Shown one piece after another: positions 33,527 to 44,928 of a stretch of DNA of 64,000 nt. Within the stretch, counting starts at the first letter, position 1. Each line of letters starts with the position of its first letter. This stretch comes from Tenrec ecaudatus (Eukaryota; Chordata; Mammalia; Afrosoricida; Tenrecidae). Location of the stretch: positions 40,751,501 through 40,815,500 of the forward strand of contig NC_134546.1 in the NCBI RefSeq assembly GCF_050624435.1. The letters are read 5' to 3'. A model generated the notes under the pieces. The model had not been told where the DNA came from, did not search any database, and saw nothing but the letters and a program-made list of their open reading frames with translations. The position numbers and the translations under genes are program-made.

Positions 33527-35825
33527 ATGAATGGAAGAGATCCATATTTCCTCTATATTGATTTCAAAGAAAAGTGACTCAACAGAATTTTGAAATTATT
33601 AATCAATATCATTAATATCACATGCAAATAAAATTTTGCTGAAGATCATTCAACAATGGTTGCAGCAGACATCAACCGGGAGCTGCCAGCAATTCAGGAA
33701 CGATTCAGAAGGGGATGTGGAACAAGGGCTATTATTGCTAATGGCTGGAAGCAGAGAGTACCAGAAAGATGTTTACTTGTGCTTTGTTGGCTATGTTAAG
33801 GTATTTGACTGTGTGGATCATAACAAACCATGAATAGCTCTGAGAAGAAAGGGAATTCCAGAACAGTTCATTGTGCTCATGCAGAACTTGTATGAAGCAG
33901 GTTAAGGAGCATTTGTGTGAAAAGAACAAGGAAACACTACATGGTTTAAAATAAGGAGACATGTGCAGCAGAATTGTATCCTCCAACCATATTGATCCAA
34001 CCTATATGCTGAGCAAATAACCTGAGAAGCTGGACTTTATGAAGAAGAAGGTGGTACCACACTCGTAGGAGGGCTTAGCAACAACCTTCGATATTAACAT
34101 GGCACCACCTTGCTTGCTGAAAGAGAAGAGGACATGAAGCACTTGTTGACGAAGTTGAAGGATTGCAGTTTTCTCTCTGGACTGAAACTCCATGTAAAGG
34201 AAACCCAAACCCTCACAGCTGGACCAATAGATGATGACATCATGGTAAACTGAGAAAAGATTAAAATTTAATTTAAAGGATTTAATTCTATTTGGATCCA
34301 CAATCAATGCTCAGGGAAGTAGCAATCAAGAAATCAAGAGACATGTTGCACTGGGTAGATCTGCTGCACACGACCTCTTTAAAGTGTTGAGCAGCAAGGA
34401 TGTTACTTTGAGGGCTAAGGTGCATCTGACTCAAGCCATGGCATTTTTAATAGCGTCATATGTATGTGAAAGTTGGACAGTGAATTAAAATAAAGAAGAA
34501 GAATTGAGGTATATGGATTGGAGTTCTGGTACTGAAAGTACTATGGACGCCAAAGGAACAAACTACTCAGTCTTGGATGAGGTACAGCCATATGCTCCTA
34601 AGAAGCGAGAATGGTAAGACCTTGTTTCATGTACTTTGGACATGTTGTCAGTCCCTGAAAAAGGACATCATGCTTGGTAAAGAAGAATGGCAGTAAAAAA
34701 AAAAATTTTTTTTAAATAAAGGAAGGAAGACCTTTGATGAGATGGTTTTTAACAATGGCTGCAATACAGCCTCCAGTGTAACTGAGAGGATGGCACAGGA
34801 CTAGACAATATTCATTTTGTTTTACATAGAGAGTTTTTAACTCAATGACAGCTAACAAAACCAACAAAGCAACTGGAAGAAATGATGAAGCAAAAAAGCT
34901 GAACAGAACATTTCCATGGACAGCCGAAGAAGACCAAATAAAGTGTGATCATGAAATGTGTTAAGATCTGGGGTTAGAAAACCAAAAAAAAAATAAGAAA
35001 ACTGTCAGCATTTCTTCAGCTACAAGAGCTGAAGGAAAAAATTCAAACTTTGAGCTGCAATACTGAAGGAGTATTTTCGAGGAGTATTTGCAATACTGAA
35101 GGAGTATTTGGGAAGAGTCTTTGCAATACTTGCAAGGAGTCTGTGGGCAAAATCTTGACTGACACAGGAAGCCTCAAGGGAATATAGAAGGAATATCAGT
35201 CACTCTGCCAAAAATAGTTACCATTTAACCATTTCAAAAGTACTTATGTAGTAAAGCCTGTAAGCTAAAGGCATTTCCTTTCTCACGAAATGATGGTATT
35301 GAAAGGAGAAGTCCAATCTATATGCTGAAGACATTAGCAAAACACAAAGATCTAAGGATTGACAGGATACCAGTTGAGATGTTTCAACAAATGAATTCAA
35401 TGTTGAGATACATCACACATCTATGCCAAGAAATTTGGAAGATAGCTACCTACTAACTGACTGGAAGATACATATTCATGTCTATTTCCAAAGAATGACA
35501 ATATAACAAAAATGGGGAAATTACTGAAATTATCCTGAATATCATGCTGAAATAGTCATAATAAAAATGATTTTTAAATATTTGCCAGTACATTGACAGG
35601 GAATTGCTAGAAAGGTAATCCATATTCAGAAATGGAAAGCGGGAGATAATTGCTGGTGTCAGATGAATCTTGACTGAAGGCAGATGATTCCAGAAAGATA
35701 TTTATGTGTTTCACTGATGATACTATGGCATTCCATTGTGTAGCATAACCAATTGTAGATAACATTGTACAGAATGAGAATTCCAAAACAATTGTGTTCA
35801 TATAGAACCTAGCTAAAGTTATAGA

Positions 35826-36684
35826 CTTGAGCCAAATGAACTAGCTAGATATCTCAAATGGACAGAAATGACCAGTTTACCTCGGAGACTAGAAATTCTG
35901 CCATAGGACACACAAACCACTTTATACCAAAAGACAAGACAAAGCCACTAGACCTATGTGGTTGATGTCTTGTCAGCATCGCCACCCCTCGGTACCACCA
36001 CCAGACCATTAATCACTCTGTGAAGTGAAGCTAAAGGCATTCCCTTTCTCAAGACATTTTATTTCTATGCATCAGAAGTTGTCATAATATACTGACTTGG
36101 TTAACAGATGGCAACTTGGGGAACTCCACTGGGTGAACTGGACTCTACCCCAGACACACTTGTAACCTGAGGACTTCAGTGGGAGAACATGCTGGGTCTG
36201 AGGTAGAAGAAGACAGCTGTACCAAGAGCGGTACACTGTGGGTTGGCATACAAACAAGGTCTTGGTACATCAACGCCCTCTGTGCTGTATTAAGGTTTGT
36301 ATGATCCCGACAATCCTGTAACGGCTATTCTGTTATATCCTGCTCATGATCATTTATATTAGGGTGTATCTCAGAGGTGCATCTTCATAGGGGTTCGCCC
36401 TTTTTAAGCTATGTTCTTTGTTGCCTTAATGAAAATGAAATTCAGGTATGTTGAGCCTACAGGGAAAGAAATTATAACAGAGGTTGGGGAAAGGAGTAGA
36501 TAGAGAGTTGGGGAAGATAAGAGGGAGATAATGTCAAAAATTCCACAAAGGAAAAACATGTATGATTATGAAAGAAATTGCACAATTATATTTTACATGA
36601 TTGAAATAAGGAATGATATGACATATGTATTGGTTCCCAAGTTATAGCAAACTTTAAAAAAAGGCATAGATATAGGAGTGAGTT
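35826..36684. other. Unassigned sequence between RTE pieces
   Basis: About 860 bp not matching RTE, L1, AfroSINE or family P by eye. It could be another inserted element or remaining host sequence. Purine-rich stretch at about 36470-36540. Confidence 0.4.
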
Positions 36685-36786
36685 TTGGGCTTTCACAAGC
36701 TGAAGTTCAGGCCAGGTTCAGAAGAGGACATGAAACAAGGCATATCATTGCTAATATCAGATGAATCTTGGCTCAAAGAAGAGTAT

Positions 36787-36858
36787 GTTAGTCTGGGTGG
36801 ACTAGAGAAACAAATTCATAGACACTCATATGTGCATAAGAAAGAGCTGTATACAAAT
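36787..36858 (-). mobile_element. ERVL-type LTR fragment
   Basis: 'gttagtctgggtggactaga' with AGAAACAAATTCATAGACAC is the terminal part of a family X/Y LTR, cut off where the family P copy begins. Confidence 0.6.
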
Positions 36859-37315
36859 GGGTGCATAAGCAAATGTGGTGAAGAAAGCTGATGGTGCCAG
36901 GCTATCAAAAGATATAGTGTCTGGGGTCTTAAAGGCTTGAAGGTAAACAAGCAGCCATCCAACTCAGAAGAAACAAAGCCTACATGGAAGAAGCACACCA
37001 GCCTGTGCGATCACGAGGTGTTGAAGGGATCAGGTATCAGGCATCATCAGAACAAACAAAAAAAATCATATCATTGTGAATAATGGTGAGTGAGGACTGG
37101 AGACCCAAAGTCCATCTGTAGGCAAATTGGACATCCCCTTACAGAAGGGTCACGGAGAGGAGACAAGCCAGTCAGTGTGCAGTATAGCAACGATGAAACA
37201 TACAACTTTCCTCTAGTTCCTAAATGCTTCCTCCCACCCCCCCCACTATCATGATCCCAATTCTACCTGACAAATCTGTCTAGAAAAGAGGATGTACACT
37301 GGTACAAATAGGTCC
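36859..37315 (+). mobile_element. Family P retroposon fragment
   Basis: Module region (GTGGTGAAGAAAGCTGATGG, GGGGTCTTAAAGGCTTGAAG) followed by the body to 'gtacactggtacaaataggt'; the 3' end is missing, unlike most copies. That suggests truncation by later rearrangement rather than by incomplete reverse transcription. Confidence 0.75.
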
Positions 37316-37569
37316 CCAGACTATGGTGTTTTCCACTGCCTCATTTGCATATGAAAGTTGGACATTGACTAAAGAAGACTTAAGGCGAATGGATGCATTT
37401 TAATCGTGGTGCTGGAGAAGAATATTGAAAGTGCCAGGGACTGCTAAAAGGAGAAACTGCTTAGTCTTGGAAGAAGTATAGACAGAGTGCTCCTTAGAAG
37501 CAAGGATGGCAAGACTTCATCTTACATATTGGCCACATTGTCAGGGAGACCAGTCCTGTAGAAGGACAT

Positions 37570-38086
37570 TGAGGTACTTAGTTTATTGTGTCAACCTGGC
37601 CGATAAACACATGTGGGGTTAAATGAAAGGCGGAGGGATAAATGGCTCAGTGAGGATTGCCTTTCTAGTTCTCGGGTCTCTTGCTTTGTGATGGTCGGAC
37701 CAGGGTGCAGCAGCCTTAGCCAGTTCTCTGCTTCAGCTTGCAAGGCTCACTTCCTGCAAGACATCCCTGAGGAGAAGCCACATGGACCTACCCCGATGCA
37801 ACCCTGGGTGCTGGAGCAGCCATGTGGAGACCCCTGCCAGTGCTGAGATAGTTACACATTCACTGATTTGGCTTTCCTCCTACAGCTGGCGTCATTTCGT
37901 GTGTTTTGTGAGATGGAGAAGGACTTTGTGGATTGGTGTGGGACATATGGGTTAATGTTGGACTTGTGGGCTTGGGCAGCACTGGGTTGGGATGTTTTCT
38001 TGGTGTGCACTTACCCTTTATATAAAACTCTCTCTTATACATGAGTTTCCGTGGATTTGTTTCTTTAAAGCACCCAGACTAACACA
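37570..38086 (+). mobile_element. ERVL-type solo LTR, family Y
   Basis: TGAGGTACTTAGTTTATTG ... CCAGACTAACACA, flanked by GACAT at 37565-37569 and 38087-38091. Excision rejoins RTE sequence AGAAGGACAT/CATGCTTGG. 517 bp, TG...CA. Confidence 0.9.
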
Positions 38087-38154
38087 GACATCATGCTTGG
38101 TATAGGATCACTAAGGATCGGAACCGCCTTACTGGCACCTAACAACAACAAGAC

Positions 38155-38431
38155 ATGCATGTAAAAGCTGGACCATGAATATGAAAAATTTAAGGAGAAT
38201 TGATCCCTTTGAATTAGATGTTGACAAACAATATTGAATAGATCATGGGCTGCTAAAAGAACAAACCTATCTTGAAAGAAATATAACCAGCACACTCCTT
38301 AAAAGCAAAGATGACCAGGCTTAGCCTCCTGTACTTTGGACATATTACATTAGAAGTCCCTGGAGAAGTACATCATATCAGGAGCCAGTGCTGAAAGGAA
38401 GAGGCAATGAGAAGAGTGTATCCGAGCTTAA
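38155..38431 (+). mobile_element. RTE fragment
   Basis: CATGTAAAAGCTGGACCATG ... GGGCTGCTAAAAGAACAAAC ... GTACTTTGGACATATTACAT follows the RTE region after the RT domain. It may be the continuation of RTE-A. Confidence 0.65.
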
Positions 38432-38444
38432 ATTCTGAGCACTG

Positions 38445-38984
38445 TCAGGGGGAAGTGCACCAACGATGAAACATACAACTTTCCTCTAGTTCTTTAATGC
38501 TCCTCCCCCCCACTAGCATGATCCCAATTCTACCTGACAAGTCCGGCTAGACCAGAGGATGTACACTGGTACAGATAGGAACTGGACACACAGGGAAGCC
38601 AGGACAGATGAACCCTTCAGGACCAGTGGTGAGAGTGGCGATACCAGGAAGGTGGGGTAGAAAGGGGGAACCGATCACAAAGATCTACATATAAACCCCT
38701 CCCTGGAGGACAGGCAACAAAAAAGTGGGTGAAGGGAGACATCAGACATGACAAAATTATAATAATTTATAAATTCTCCAGGGTTCATGAGGGGGAGAGG
38801 GTGGGGGAGGGAGGGGGAAAATGAGAAGCTGATACCAAGGGCTCAAGTAGAAAAAAAATACTTTGAGAATGATGATGGCAGCGAATGTACAAATGTGCTT
38901 GGCACAATGGATGGATGGATGGATGGATGGATGGATGGATGGTGATAAGAGCTGCACAAGCCCCAATAAAATGATTTCTTTTTT
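38445..38984 (+). mobile_element. Family P retroposon, 5'-truncated
   Basis: Target duplication ATTCTGAGCACTG (38432-38444) and ATTTTGAGCACTG (38985-38997). The 3' end CCCCAATAAAATGATTTC is intact. A (GGAT)n expansion at 38907-38942 lies where other copies have a single ATGGATTGTG segment. Confidence 0.85.
38907..38942 (+). repeat. (ATGG)n microsatellite
   Basis: Nine ATGG units inside the family P 3' end. Confidence 0.9.
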
Positions 38985-38999
38985 ATTTTGAGCACTGGG

Positions 39000-40590
39000 T
39001 TTACAGTGAGAACCCTAATCCATTAGAGTCTCCACATAAATTCAACCTCCATTGAGTTCCTTCTGACCATTGACCAGCAAATAACAAGTTTAGCCTGAAA
39101 GCAGAGTGTGTGTGTGTGTGTGTGTGTGTGTCTCTCGTAGCAATTCCCTAAGGACTAAGCACTAACATGCTAGGCTGGGCCCTTGATGGAAAAGGGGACT
39201 AGGGCCCCATGGTTCTGAGTCCTATTCCAGCCACATTGGTGACAGGGCTCTGAATGAATCTCATAAAATTTTCTATCTGAAATTGTATCTCTATATCCCC
39301 AATCAAGATTTAGTTCCCATTTCTGTGGTCTTGTCGATATCAACAGTCATGATTTTGCAAAGTGTGCATAAGCAAGTGTGGTGAAGAAGGCGGATGGTGC
39401 CCGGCTACTGAGAGATATAGCGTCTGGGGACTTAAAGGCTTGAAAGCAAACAAGCGGCCATCTAGCCCAGAAGCAACCGAGCCCACATGGAAGCAGCACA
39501 CCAACATAGGTGACCATGAAGGACAGAGGAGACCAGGTCTCCAACATCAAAGGTGGGGTGGTGGTGAGAACCACATCACCGTGAAAGAGGGGGAGTGCAT
39601 GATGGGGACCCAATGCCCACCTGTAGACAGCTGGACACCCCTTCCAGAGGGGTAGTGAGGAGGAGATGGGCCACACAGTGTTCAGTGTAACAACAATGAA
39701 ACTCAAAACCTTCCTCTAGTTCCTGAACGCTTCCTCCCCTCACAATCATCATGACTCCAATCCTACCTTGCCTTGCAGACCTGGTTGTACCAGAGGATGT
39801 ACAGCGGTGCAGTGGGGATCTGGAGGCACAGGGAATCTAGGACAGACGAACCCTTCAACACCAGCGGTGGGAGAGGCGACACCAGGAGGGAAGGGCATGT
39901 AGAAAGGGAGAACCGATCTCGGAGATCTATGTGTAACCTCCTCTCTGGGAGATTGTCAAGGGGGAGGCGGGTGAGGGGAGACTCCGGGGAGGGTAAGATA
40001 AGATATAATAATTATTTATAAACTATCAAGGGACCAGGGGTGGGATCGGGGAGGGAGGGGGATGGGGGGAAAAAAAGGGAAACCGAGCTGATTCCAGGAA
40101 CCCAGGTGGAAGGTGAATTATGAGAGTGACGAGTGCAACGAATGTATAAGGGTGCTTTGCTCATTTGATGTATGCACAGATTGTGATAAGAGCCTTATGA
40201 GCCCCAATAAAAAGATTAAAAAAAAAAAGAAAGAAAATGATTAGGGCAAAGAATGTACGGATGTGCTTTATACAATTGATGTATGTATATGTATATGTAT
40301 GGATTGTGATAAGAGTTGTATGAGCCCCTAATAAAATATAAAAAAATAAATTAATTAAAAAAATAATAATAAATTTAAAAAAAATAAGAAAAAAACAGTC
40401 ATGATTTTGCGACAATTTCCATTATTTTCCATGTGTTATTCAAATAGCTGAGTGACTGAATCCTTGGGACACCATTACGGCTCATGCTGATGGTCCCCCT
40501 CATCTGCATGATTAGCTTTTATCTTTGAGCTGTCCAAGACTTAATAAAAGGGTCTCTATCAAATATATTTGATTTAGGCTGTTTTATCCC
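39000..40590 (+). mobile_element. LTR-like family Z copy, split
   Basis: 39000-39358 and 40394-40590 are collinear with 17100-17690: 'ttgagttccttctgaccatt', 'gatggtccccctcatctgca' and CCAAGACTTAATAAAAGGG near the end. It is interrupted by the family P copy 39359-40393. A (TG)n run is at 39106-39132. Confidence 0.5.
39359..40393 (+). mobile_element. Family P retroposon, composite 3' end
   Basis: The 17-bp duplication AACAGTCATGATTTTGC (39342-39358, 40394-40410) encloses it. The body (39359-40220) is a diverged subfamily ending CCCCAATAAAAAGATTAAAA; a second 3' end of the young type follows at about 40231-40393 ('aatgattagggcaaagaatg'). One target duplication around the whole shows that it inserted as a single RNA, unless the tail was added later by insertion in the A-run. 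Confidence 0.85.
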
Positions 40591-40760
40591 CTACAGCAAG
40601 AGGAAGAGACTCATTGACACCGCAACTACAACAATGGCCTCTGGCGTAGCAAGGATCCTTAGGATGGCAGAGGACCGGCCATTGCTTTGTTCCATTGTCC
40701 ATAGGTGGGCTCCCAGTCGGAAACCACTTGAAGGCATCTAACAATAGCAACACCAACGAT
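40590..40760 (+). mobile_element. RTE 3' end
   Basis: GACTCATTGACACCGCAACT ... 'agcaaggatccttaggatgg' ... GAAGGCATCTAACAATAGCA is the RTE tail. Confidence 0.65.
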
Positions 40761-40989
40761 CAGAGGCTAACATAGCTGGACACATGGATATAATTTTAGA
40801 GTTTAGGCAATCATTGATCATCTAAAAATTGTCAGTCACACTCTCTAGTCACCCAGTACCACAAGGAAAAGTTCATTTTCAAACAAATGGTATTTCAGGC
40901 CCCCGGTGAAATGGCATGTATCGTTATTGTCTCTGCAGGGTCCCCTCCTTCCCCCATGCCACTCCTCTGTTTGAATGGTCAACAGCTGG

Positions 40990-41770
40990 TGTGCAGCGGT
41001 GGGAGAGCCCTTACCCTTGTCCCTGAGGTCCTGAGAGAAGAGCGGCTGTCCTGAGTGTCAGGGCAGTTACCTCCAGGCTTCCTAGTGTCTGAGAGGGAGT
41101 TGCGGGGAGGGGTCCAGGTCCCTGAAGCCCCTCCTCACACCTCCAGCTCTGCTGTTGTCAGGGAGCCTCCTGGCATCCTTTTGTGATCAGCTGGTCCTGG
41201 AAAGGATGCGGCAGATGGCTCATTACCATAATGTGCAGAGCTTTTTCAGGGTCCTGGGTGCAAACCCCGGCCTGACCAAGCCAGGAGCAGCTGCACCTAA
41301 CGAGGCATGTGGAGCCAGCATTAGGCTTTGCCCACGCGCCGTCCTGACCTTTCCGACAGGAGCTGCGGCTCGGTTTGGGACAGATGGCCAAAAGCAACAC
41401 AAGGGAAGGCCCTCCCGGCCAGCTGCAGTGTCCCTTTTCCAGCCGCTCGCTAACCGCTCCAGAGCGGCCCCATGCTCATTCTCTTCATTGTCTCCCTGAC
41501 AGCACGTTTGTTCTGAGGGCAAGCACAAGCCCTGATAATTCCACGTTTAGCCTGCTTGGCTACTGAGACATTTGGCTTCTAAAGCAGATGATGCTATCAA
41601 TCCTTTGGGATTCTCAGCCGCTGCCTGCTCCTGACCTCTGTAAACCTCTCCCACCGTGCACTTCAGGACCCTAATAACGGATTTAGCCCTGTTGCTTGTC
41701 GCCAGAACCGTTCCTAAACTCGAGCGGAGGGCTATAAGAAGCGCCAGGCTCGTGTTTAAGATTTAACATC
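40990..41770. promoter_or_regulatory. GC-rich repeat-poor island, possible regulatory DNA
   Basis: The only sizeable GC-rich, repeat-free block in the window, with about 30 CpGs in about 780 bp against strong CpG depletion around it. It has open frames on both strands (41155-41499 plus, 41223-41528 minus), which is expected from composition alone. Near its right end, GGGCTATAAGAAGCGCC at about 41729-41745 resembles a TATA region. I infer candidate enhancer, promoter or conserved non-coding element; an unannotated exon is possible but unsupported. Confidence 0.35.
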
Positions 41771-42020
41771 AAAGCATCCCTGTTTTTCATCAGGTGTTGA
41801 GTAACTCAGTGCTTAGAGGGAAAAATAAATACTGTAGCAGAGTGAAATTAAGTTTTTCTTCTTCAGGATTTCTCTTAAAAATAGAGTCTTCGGTTAGGAA
41901 AACATCTTGACATGTAAGCAATTTAGGTAAAAAGTCAAAGGAGATAGAGTTCATATATGCTTCAAGATTGAAAGTTAGCAAACTGTTATGTAAAATCTTC
42001 CCAAATTGACATTCTTTCTT

Positions 42021-42264
42021 TTTAAAAAAAAATCATTTTCTTGGGGCTCATACAACTCTTATCACAATCCATACATACATCAATTGAGTAAAGCAACCTT
42101 ATACATTCGTTGCCCTCATCATTCTCAAAATTCGCCTACCGCTTGGGTTCCTGGATCAGCTCATTTTCCTTTTTTCTCTCCCTCTCCCTTCCCGTTCCCC
42201 CCTCCCTCCTGAAACCTTAATAATTTATAAATTATTATTTTATCTTATCTTACACTGCCCAGCA
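42021..42264 (-). mobile_element. Family P retroposon, 244-bp 3' end
   Basis: Perfect 12-bp duplication ACATTCTTTCTT (42009-42020, 42265-42276). The A-tail is the TTTTTAAAAAAAAA-type left end; the sequence stops after the 'ttatcttatcttacactgcc' region. Confidence 0.9.
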
Positions 42265-43097
42265 ACATTCTTTCTTAACAACCCTGAAGACCAGATTTAG
42301 AACTTGGATTTTTCAGTCTCAAGAATTCTAAGTCAGCATATAATGTCCTGAGGTGAGCTAGTCCTGAACTCTGGTTCCGCGCCCAGGAGCTGTGGTTTCC
42401 AGCACCGGCATCCTTCTTCTTCTTCCAATTCCATCTCACACAAAGGGGAGCTTCTGGCAGACATGGAAGGACACTCCAGCCCTCACAAACAATGTCCGAA
42501 CATGCATACGCCTGCCCACAGGTGACCCTTGCCACCCCGCGGAACGAGACCAGGTCTATTATTGGGAGGTGGATCTGGAGAAAAGGTCGCGCAGGTCCTG
42601 CTACAACCTCACTGCCATCAAGTCATTTCTGACTTCTAGTGGCCCTGTAAGACAGACTAGAACTTCTCCATAGGATTTCTAGGACTATAAATCAGTGGTT
42701 CTCAAGCTTCCTAATGTTGAGACCTTTTAATACAGTTCCTCCTGTTTTGGTGACCCCCAACCATAAAATTGCTTTCATTGCTGCTTCCTAACTGTAATTT
42801 TGCTACTGTTATGAATTTTAATGTAAATATCTGATATGCTTCATTGTTACAAATTGAACATAACTAAAGCACAGTGATTAATCACAAAACAATATGCAAT
42901 TAAATATCGTGAAATATTTATTTCTAATTAAAGATAAATGAAATTCTTTTTGAAGCATGGTGTAACATGGCTAACAGTCTTAATATAACACAGGAAACTA
43001 CATTGCTACATTTTGGGACAGTGTGCATACAAATCCAATGTCAGTGTGAAGGTTGAGATATCTTCTTTCTAATCAGATCAGAAATTCTTGGGGCAGC

Positions 43098-44638
43098 TCA
43101 ATGAAGATCATCTTCCACAACAAGTCTAACAAGTCTATTTCTGTATTTAGACTTGATAACCAACAAGCTGGAAAACCCAGTTTCACAAAGATCTGTTGTT
43201 GGAAATGGAAGATGGCGCAACACAGTCTCAGACAGGATTTGACTGCAACACTTGATCCAGAATTTTATAACTGGCATTGTAGAGAAATCAGTTCTCACTT
43301 CATTGCTGTTAATAAGTTCAATGAGATCCTCTTGTGCTGCAAGCATGTGCGAGTGTTCTTTCACAGAAATTATCTTCGTAATCCTTTTGTCTGGTTCAGT
43401 GTCAGGGTCCTCAAAGATAGCAGGTAAGGTAGGCAGCATGTAAATTTTATTTCCATCCAATTCTTTTTGCTGAAGCTGAAGTTTAATTTGGAATGATCGG
43501 ATCTTTTCAGACAAATTGAGGCAGGTGGCATTTGGTCCTTGCAGTGATGAATTTAACTCATTCAAGATGCAAAGATGTCAACCAAGTCAGCTATTTTCTG
43601 CAGTTCACTTTTATCACTGAAAAGTGCTTCGAACTGTGGTCTTGCTTTTGGATTCAAAAACGTTTTGAGTTCATCACGAAGTTCAAGAACACTTTTTAAA
43701 ACTTTTCCTCTCGACAACAATCTCACTTCAATGTGAAAGAGCAGAGCATGGTTCATTCAATACATCCAACTCCTTGTCCAGTTGCAAAAACAGTAGACAG
43801 TTTAAAGTGCTTGCCTTTACAAAATTGACAGAATTTATGAAGCTTTCCATTACTTCTTGTAACACTTGTGGCAGCATCTTCATTGCTGATATTTGCCGAT
43901 GGAATCATACAGTGAGTTCTGATGACTTTTGGTGACTCGTTCAGTGACAAATGTTGAAATCTAGAATGACATCCTAGCAGAGCTGGAGCACCATCTGTGC
44001 AAACACCACACACCTTTCCTCCACGAGATCTTCCACTCTTTCAGAAATGAACCAACTGTGTCAAACACATCACATGTAGTAGTTGTCCTTTCAGGAGGTT
44101 TGCAAAAAGAAACTCGTCTTTAAAGTCGCCATCATTAATATAACTCACGAAACCAGTAACTGTGAACAGTTTGCAATGTCTGTAGATTCATCAAGCTGGA
44201 CGCTAAATATTGGAAGATTGAATTTCCTGGATTACCTTATCAAGAATATCAGCGGTCATGTCATCTATTCTTCTATGGACAGTGTTGTTAGATAAGAAAA
44301 TTTCACTCAATTTCATAACAAATTTGTCTCTGACCACAACTCAAACAATCCCTTTGGCCACTGGCAACAGTAAACCCTCAGCAATGGTGTAAGGTTTCAT
44401 AGCTCTGGCGATTCTGAGTGCCACCATGTGAAGCTTCAATGGCTGCTACATTTTGTTTGTGGTACTTGCCACCAGTGTCAAGCCTGGCTTTCTTGAGTCC
44501 ATCAGCTTTGTTTCTAAAATCATTGTTATCCTTGCCGGCAAAGCTCAGATGCTTGCTATCAAAATGGCATTTTAGTTTGTTTGGCTTCATAGATTCGGCT
44601 GATAGAACTTCACAACAAATAAGATTGCGGTTTCTCAA
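43098..44638 (-). pseudogene. Broken hAT (SPIN-type) transposase
   Basis: Minus-strand frames in order from the N-terminus: 44638-44378 (a zinc-finger/BED-like start, 'AESMKPNKLKCHF' and 'YHKQNVAA'), a frameshifted stretch 44377-44014, 44013-43753 ('CGVCTDGAPALLGC', a hAT core motif), 43756-43562 ('LFHIEVRLLSRGKVLK') and 43565-43098, which ends in the hAT C-terminal dimerisation region ('CETGFSSLLVIKSKYRN'). At least three frame changes or stops separate them, so no active enzyme can be made. The conserved domain order identifies the family; it would have excised and inserted the element in the nucleus. Confidence 0.85.
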
Positions 44639-44928
44639 TTCCTGCTGTAATTATTGATGTAAAACCATACTGTAAAAAATCCTCATGATAGTTTCTTTTC
44701 TTAACATTTTTTCCTACACGATCCTTTGTCACGGGATGGTATGCTAATGAAAATAATATATAACTATAGCTTTAATAATACAAAAGATGATGCATGGCAT
44801 AGTTCAGTCAATATAGTTCATTGATGAGTCCTATGATTTACCTGTTACTATCACAAGGGGGAAGTAGTCACATCAACCACAACTGAATATAAAAAGACCT
44901 ATCAGCATCCAGATTAAGTTCCCATGGT

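Larger units (their letters stand above)
30707..34866 (+). mobile_element. RTE LINE copy B, nested in RTE-A
   Basis: Begins 5'-truncated in the endonuclease domain (CTAGGCATTAGTGAGCTGAA). It passes the endonuclease, linker and RT regions and ends with the RTE 3' UTR tail ('gatggcacaggactagacaa' ... CAGCTAACAAAACCAACAA). Removing the family P copy (31578-32433) and LTR (33014-33526) leaves roughly 2.8 kb of collinear RTE. Stops and frameshifts throughout; no intact ORF. Confidence 0.8.
29590..35825 (+). mobile_element. RTE LINE copy A, interrupted by RTE copy B
   Basis: RTE-A starts near its 5' end (GGACAGGTTTCAGGTGAGC) at about 29590. It runs through part of the endonuclease region to 30706 (GTAGCTAAAACAAAAG) and resumes at 34867 (GGAAGAAATGATGAAGC) exactly where the RTE sequence should continue, then goes on to about 35825 in early RT. 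The gap holds a second RTE. An L1 tail also sits inside at 30000-30122. The copy has internal deletions and many stops. A small internal duplication occurs at 35057-35076 and 35090-35109. Confidence 0.75.
36685..38150 (+). mobile_element. RTE LINE copy C in pieces
   Basis: RTE pieces at 36690-36785 (RT, GGTTCAGAAGAGGACATGAA), 37316-37569 (RT C-terminal side to AAGGACAT) and 38087-38150 (CATCATGCTTGG ... TGGCACCTAACAACAACAAG). They are collinear around an LTR scrap, a family P copy and a solo LTR. Part of the RT between the first two pieces is missing. Confidence 0.7.

Noticed and set aside
38907..38942. Short regular repeats as a CRISPR or satellite array
   Set aside because: Simple ATGG microsatellite within a retroposon tail. 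No spacers, and the window is a mammalian nuclear sequence.
41155..41528. Overlapping frames of 114 and 101 codons on opposite strands
   Set aside because: GC-rich composition makes stops rare on both strands. No domain, no splice signals I trust and no reason to prefer either strand.
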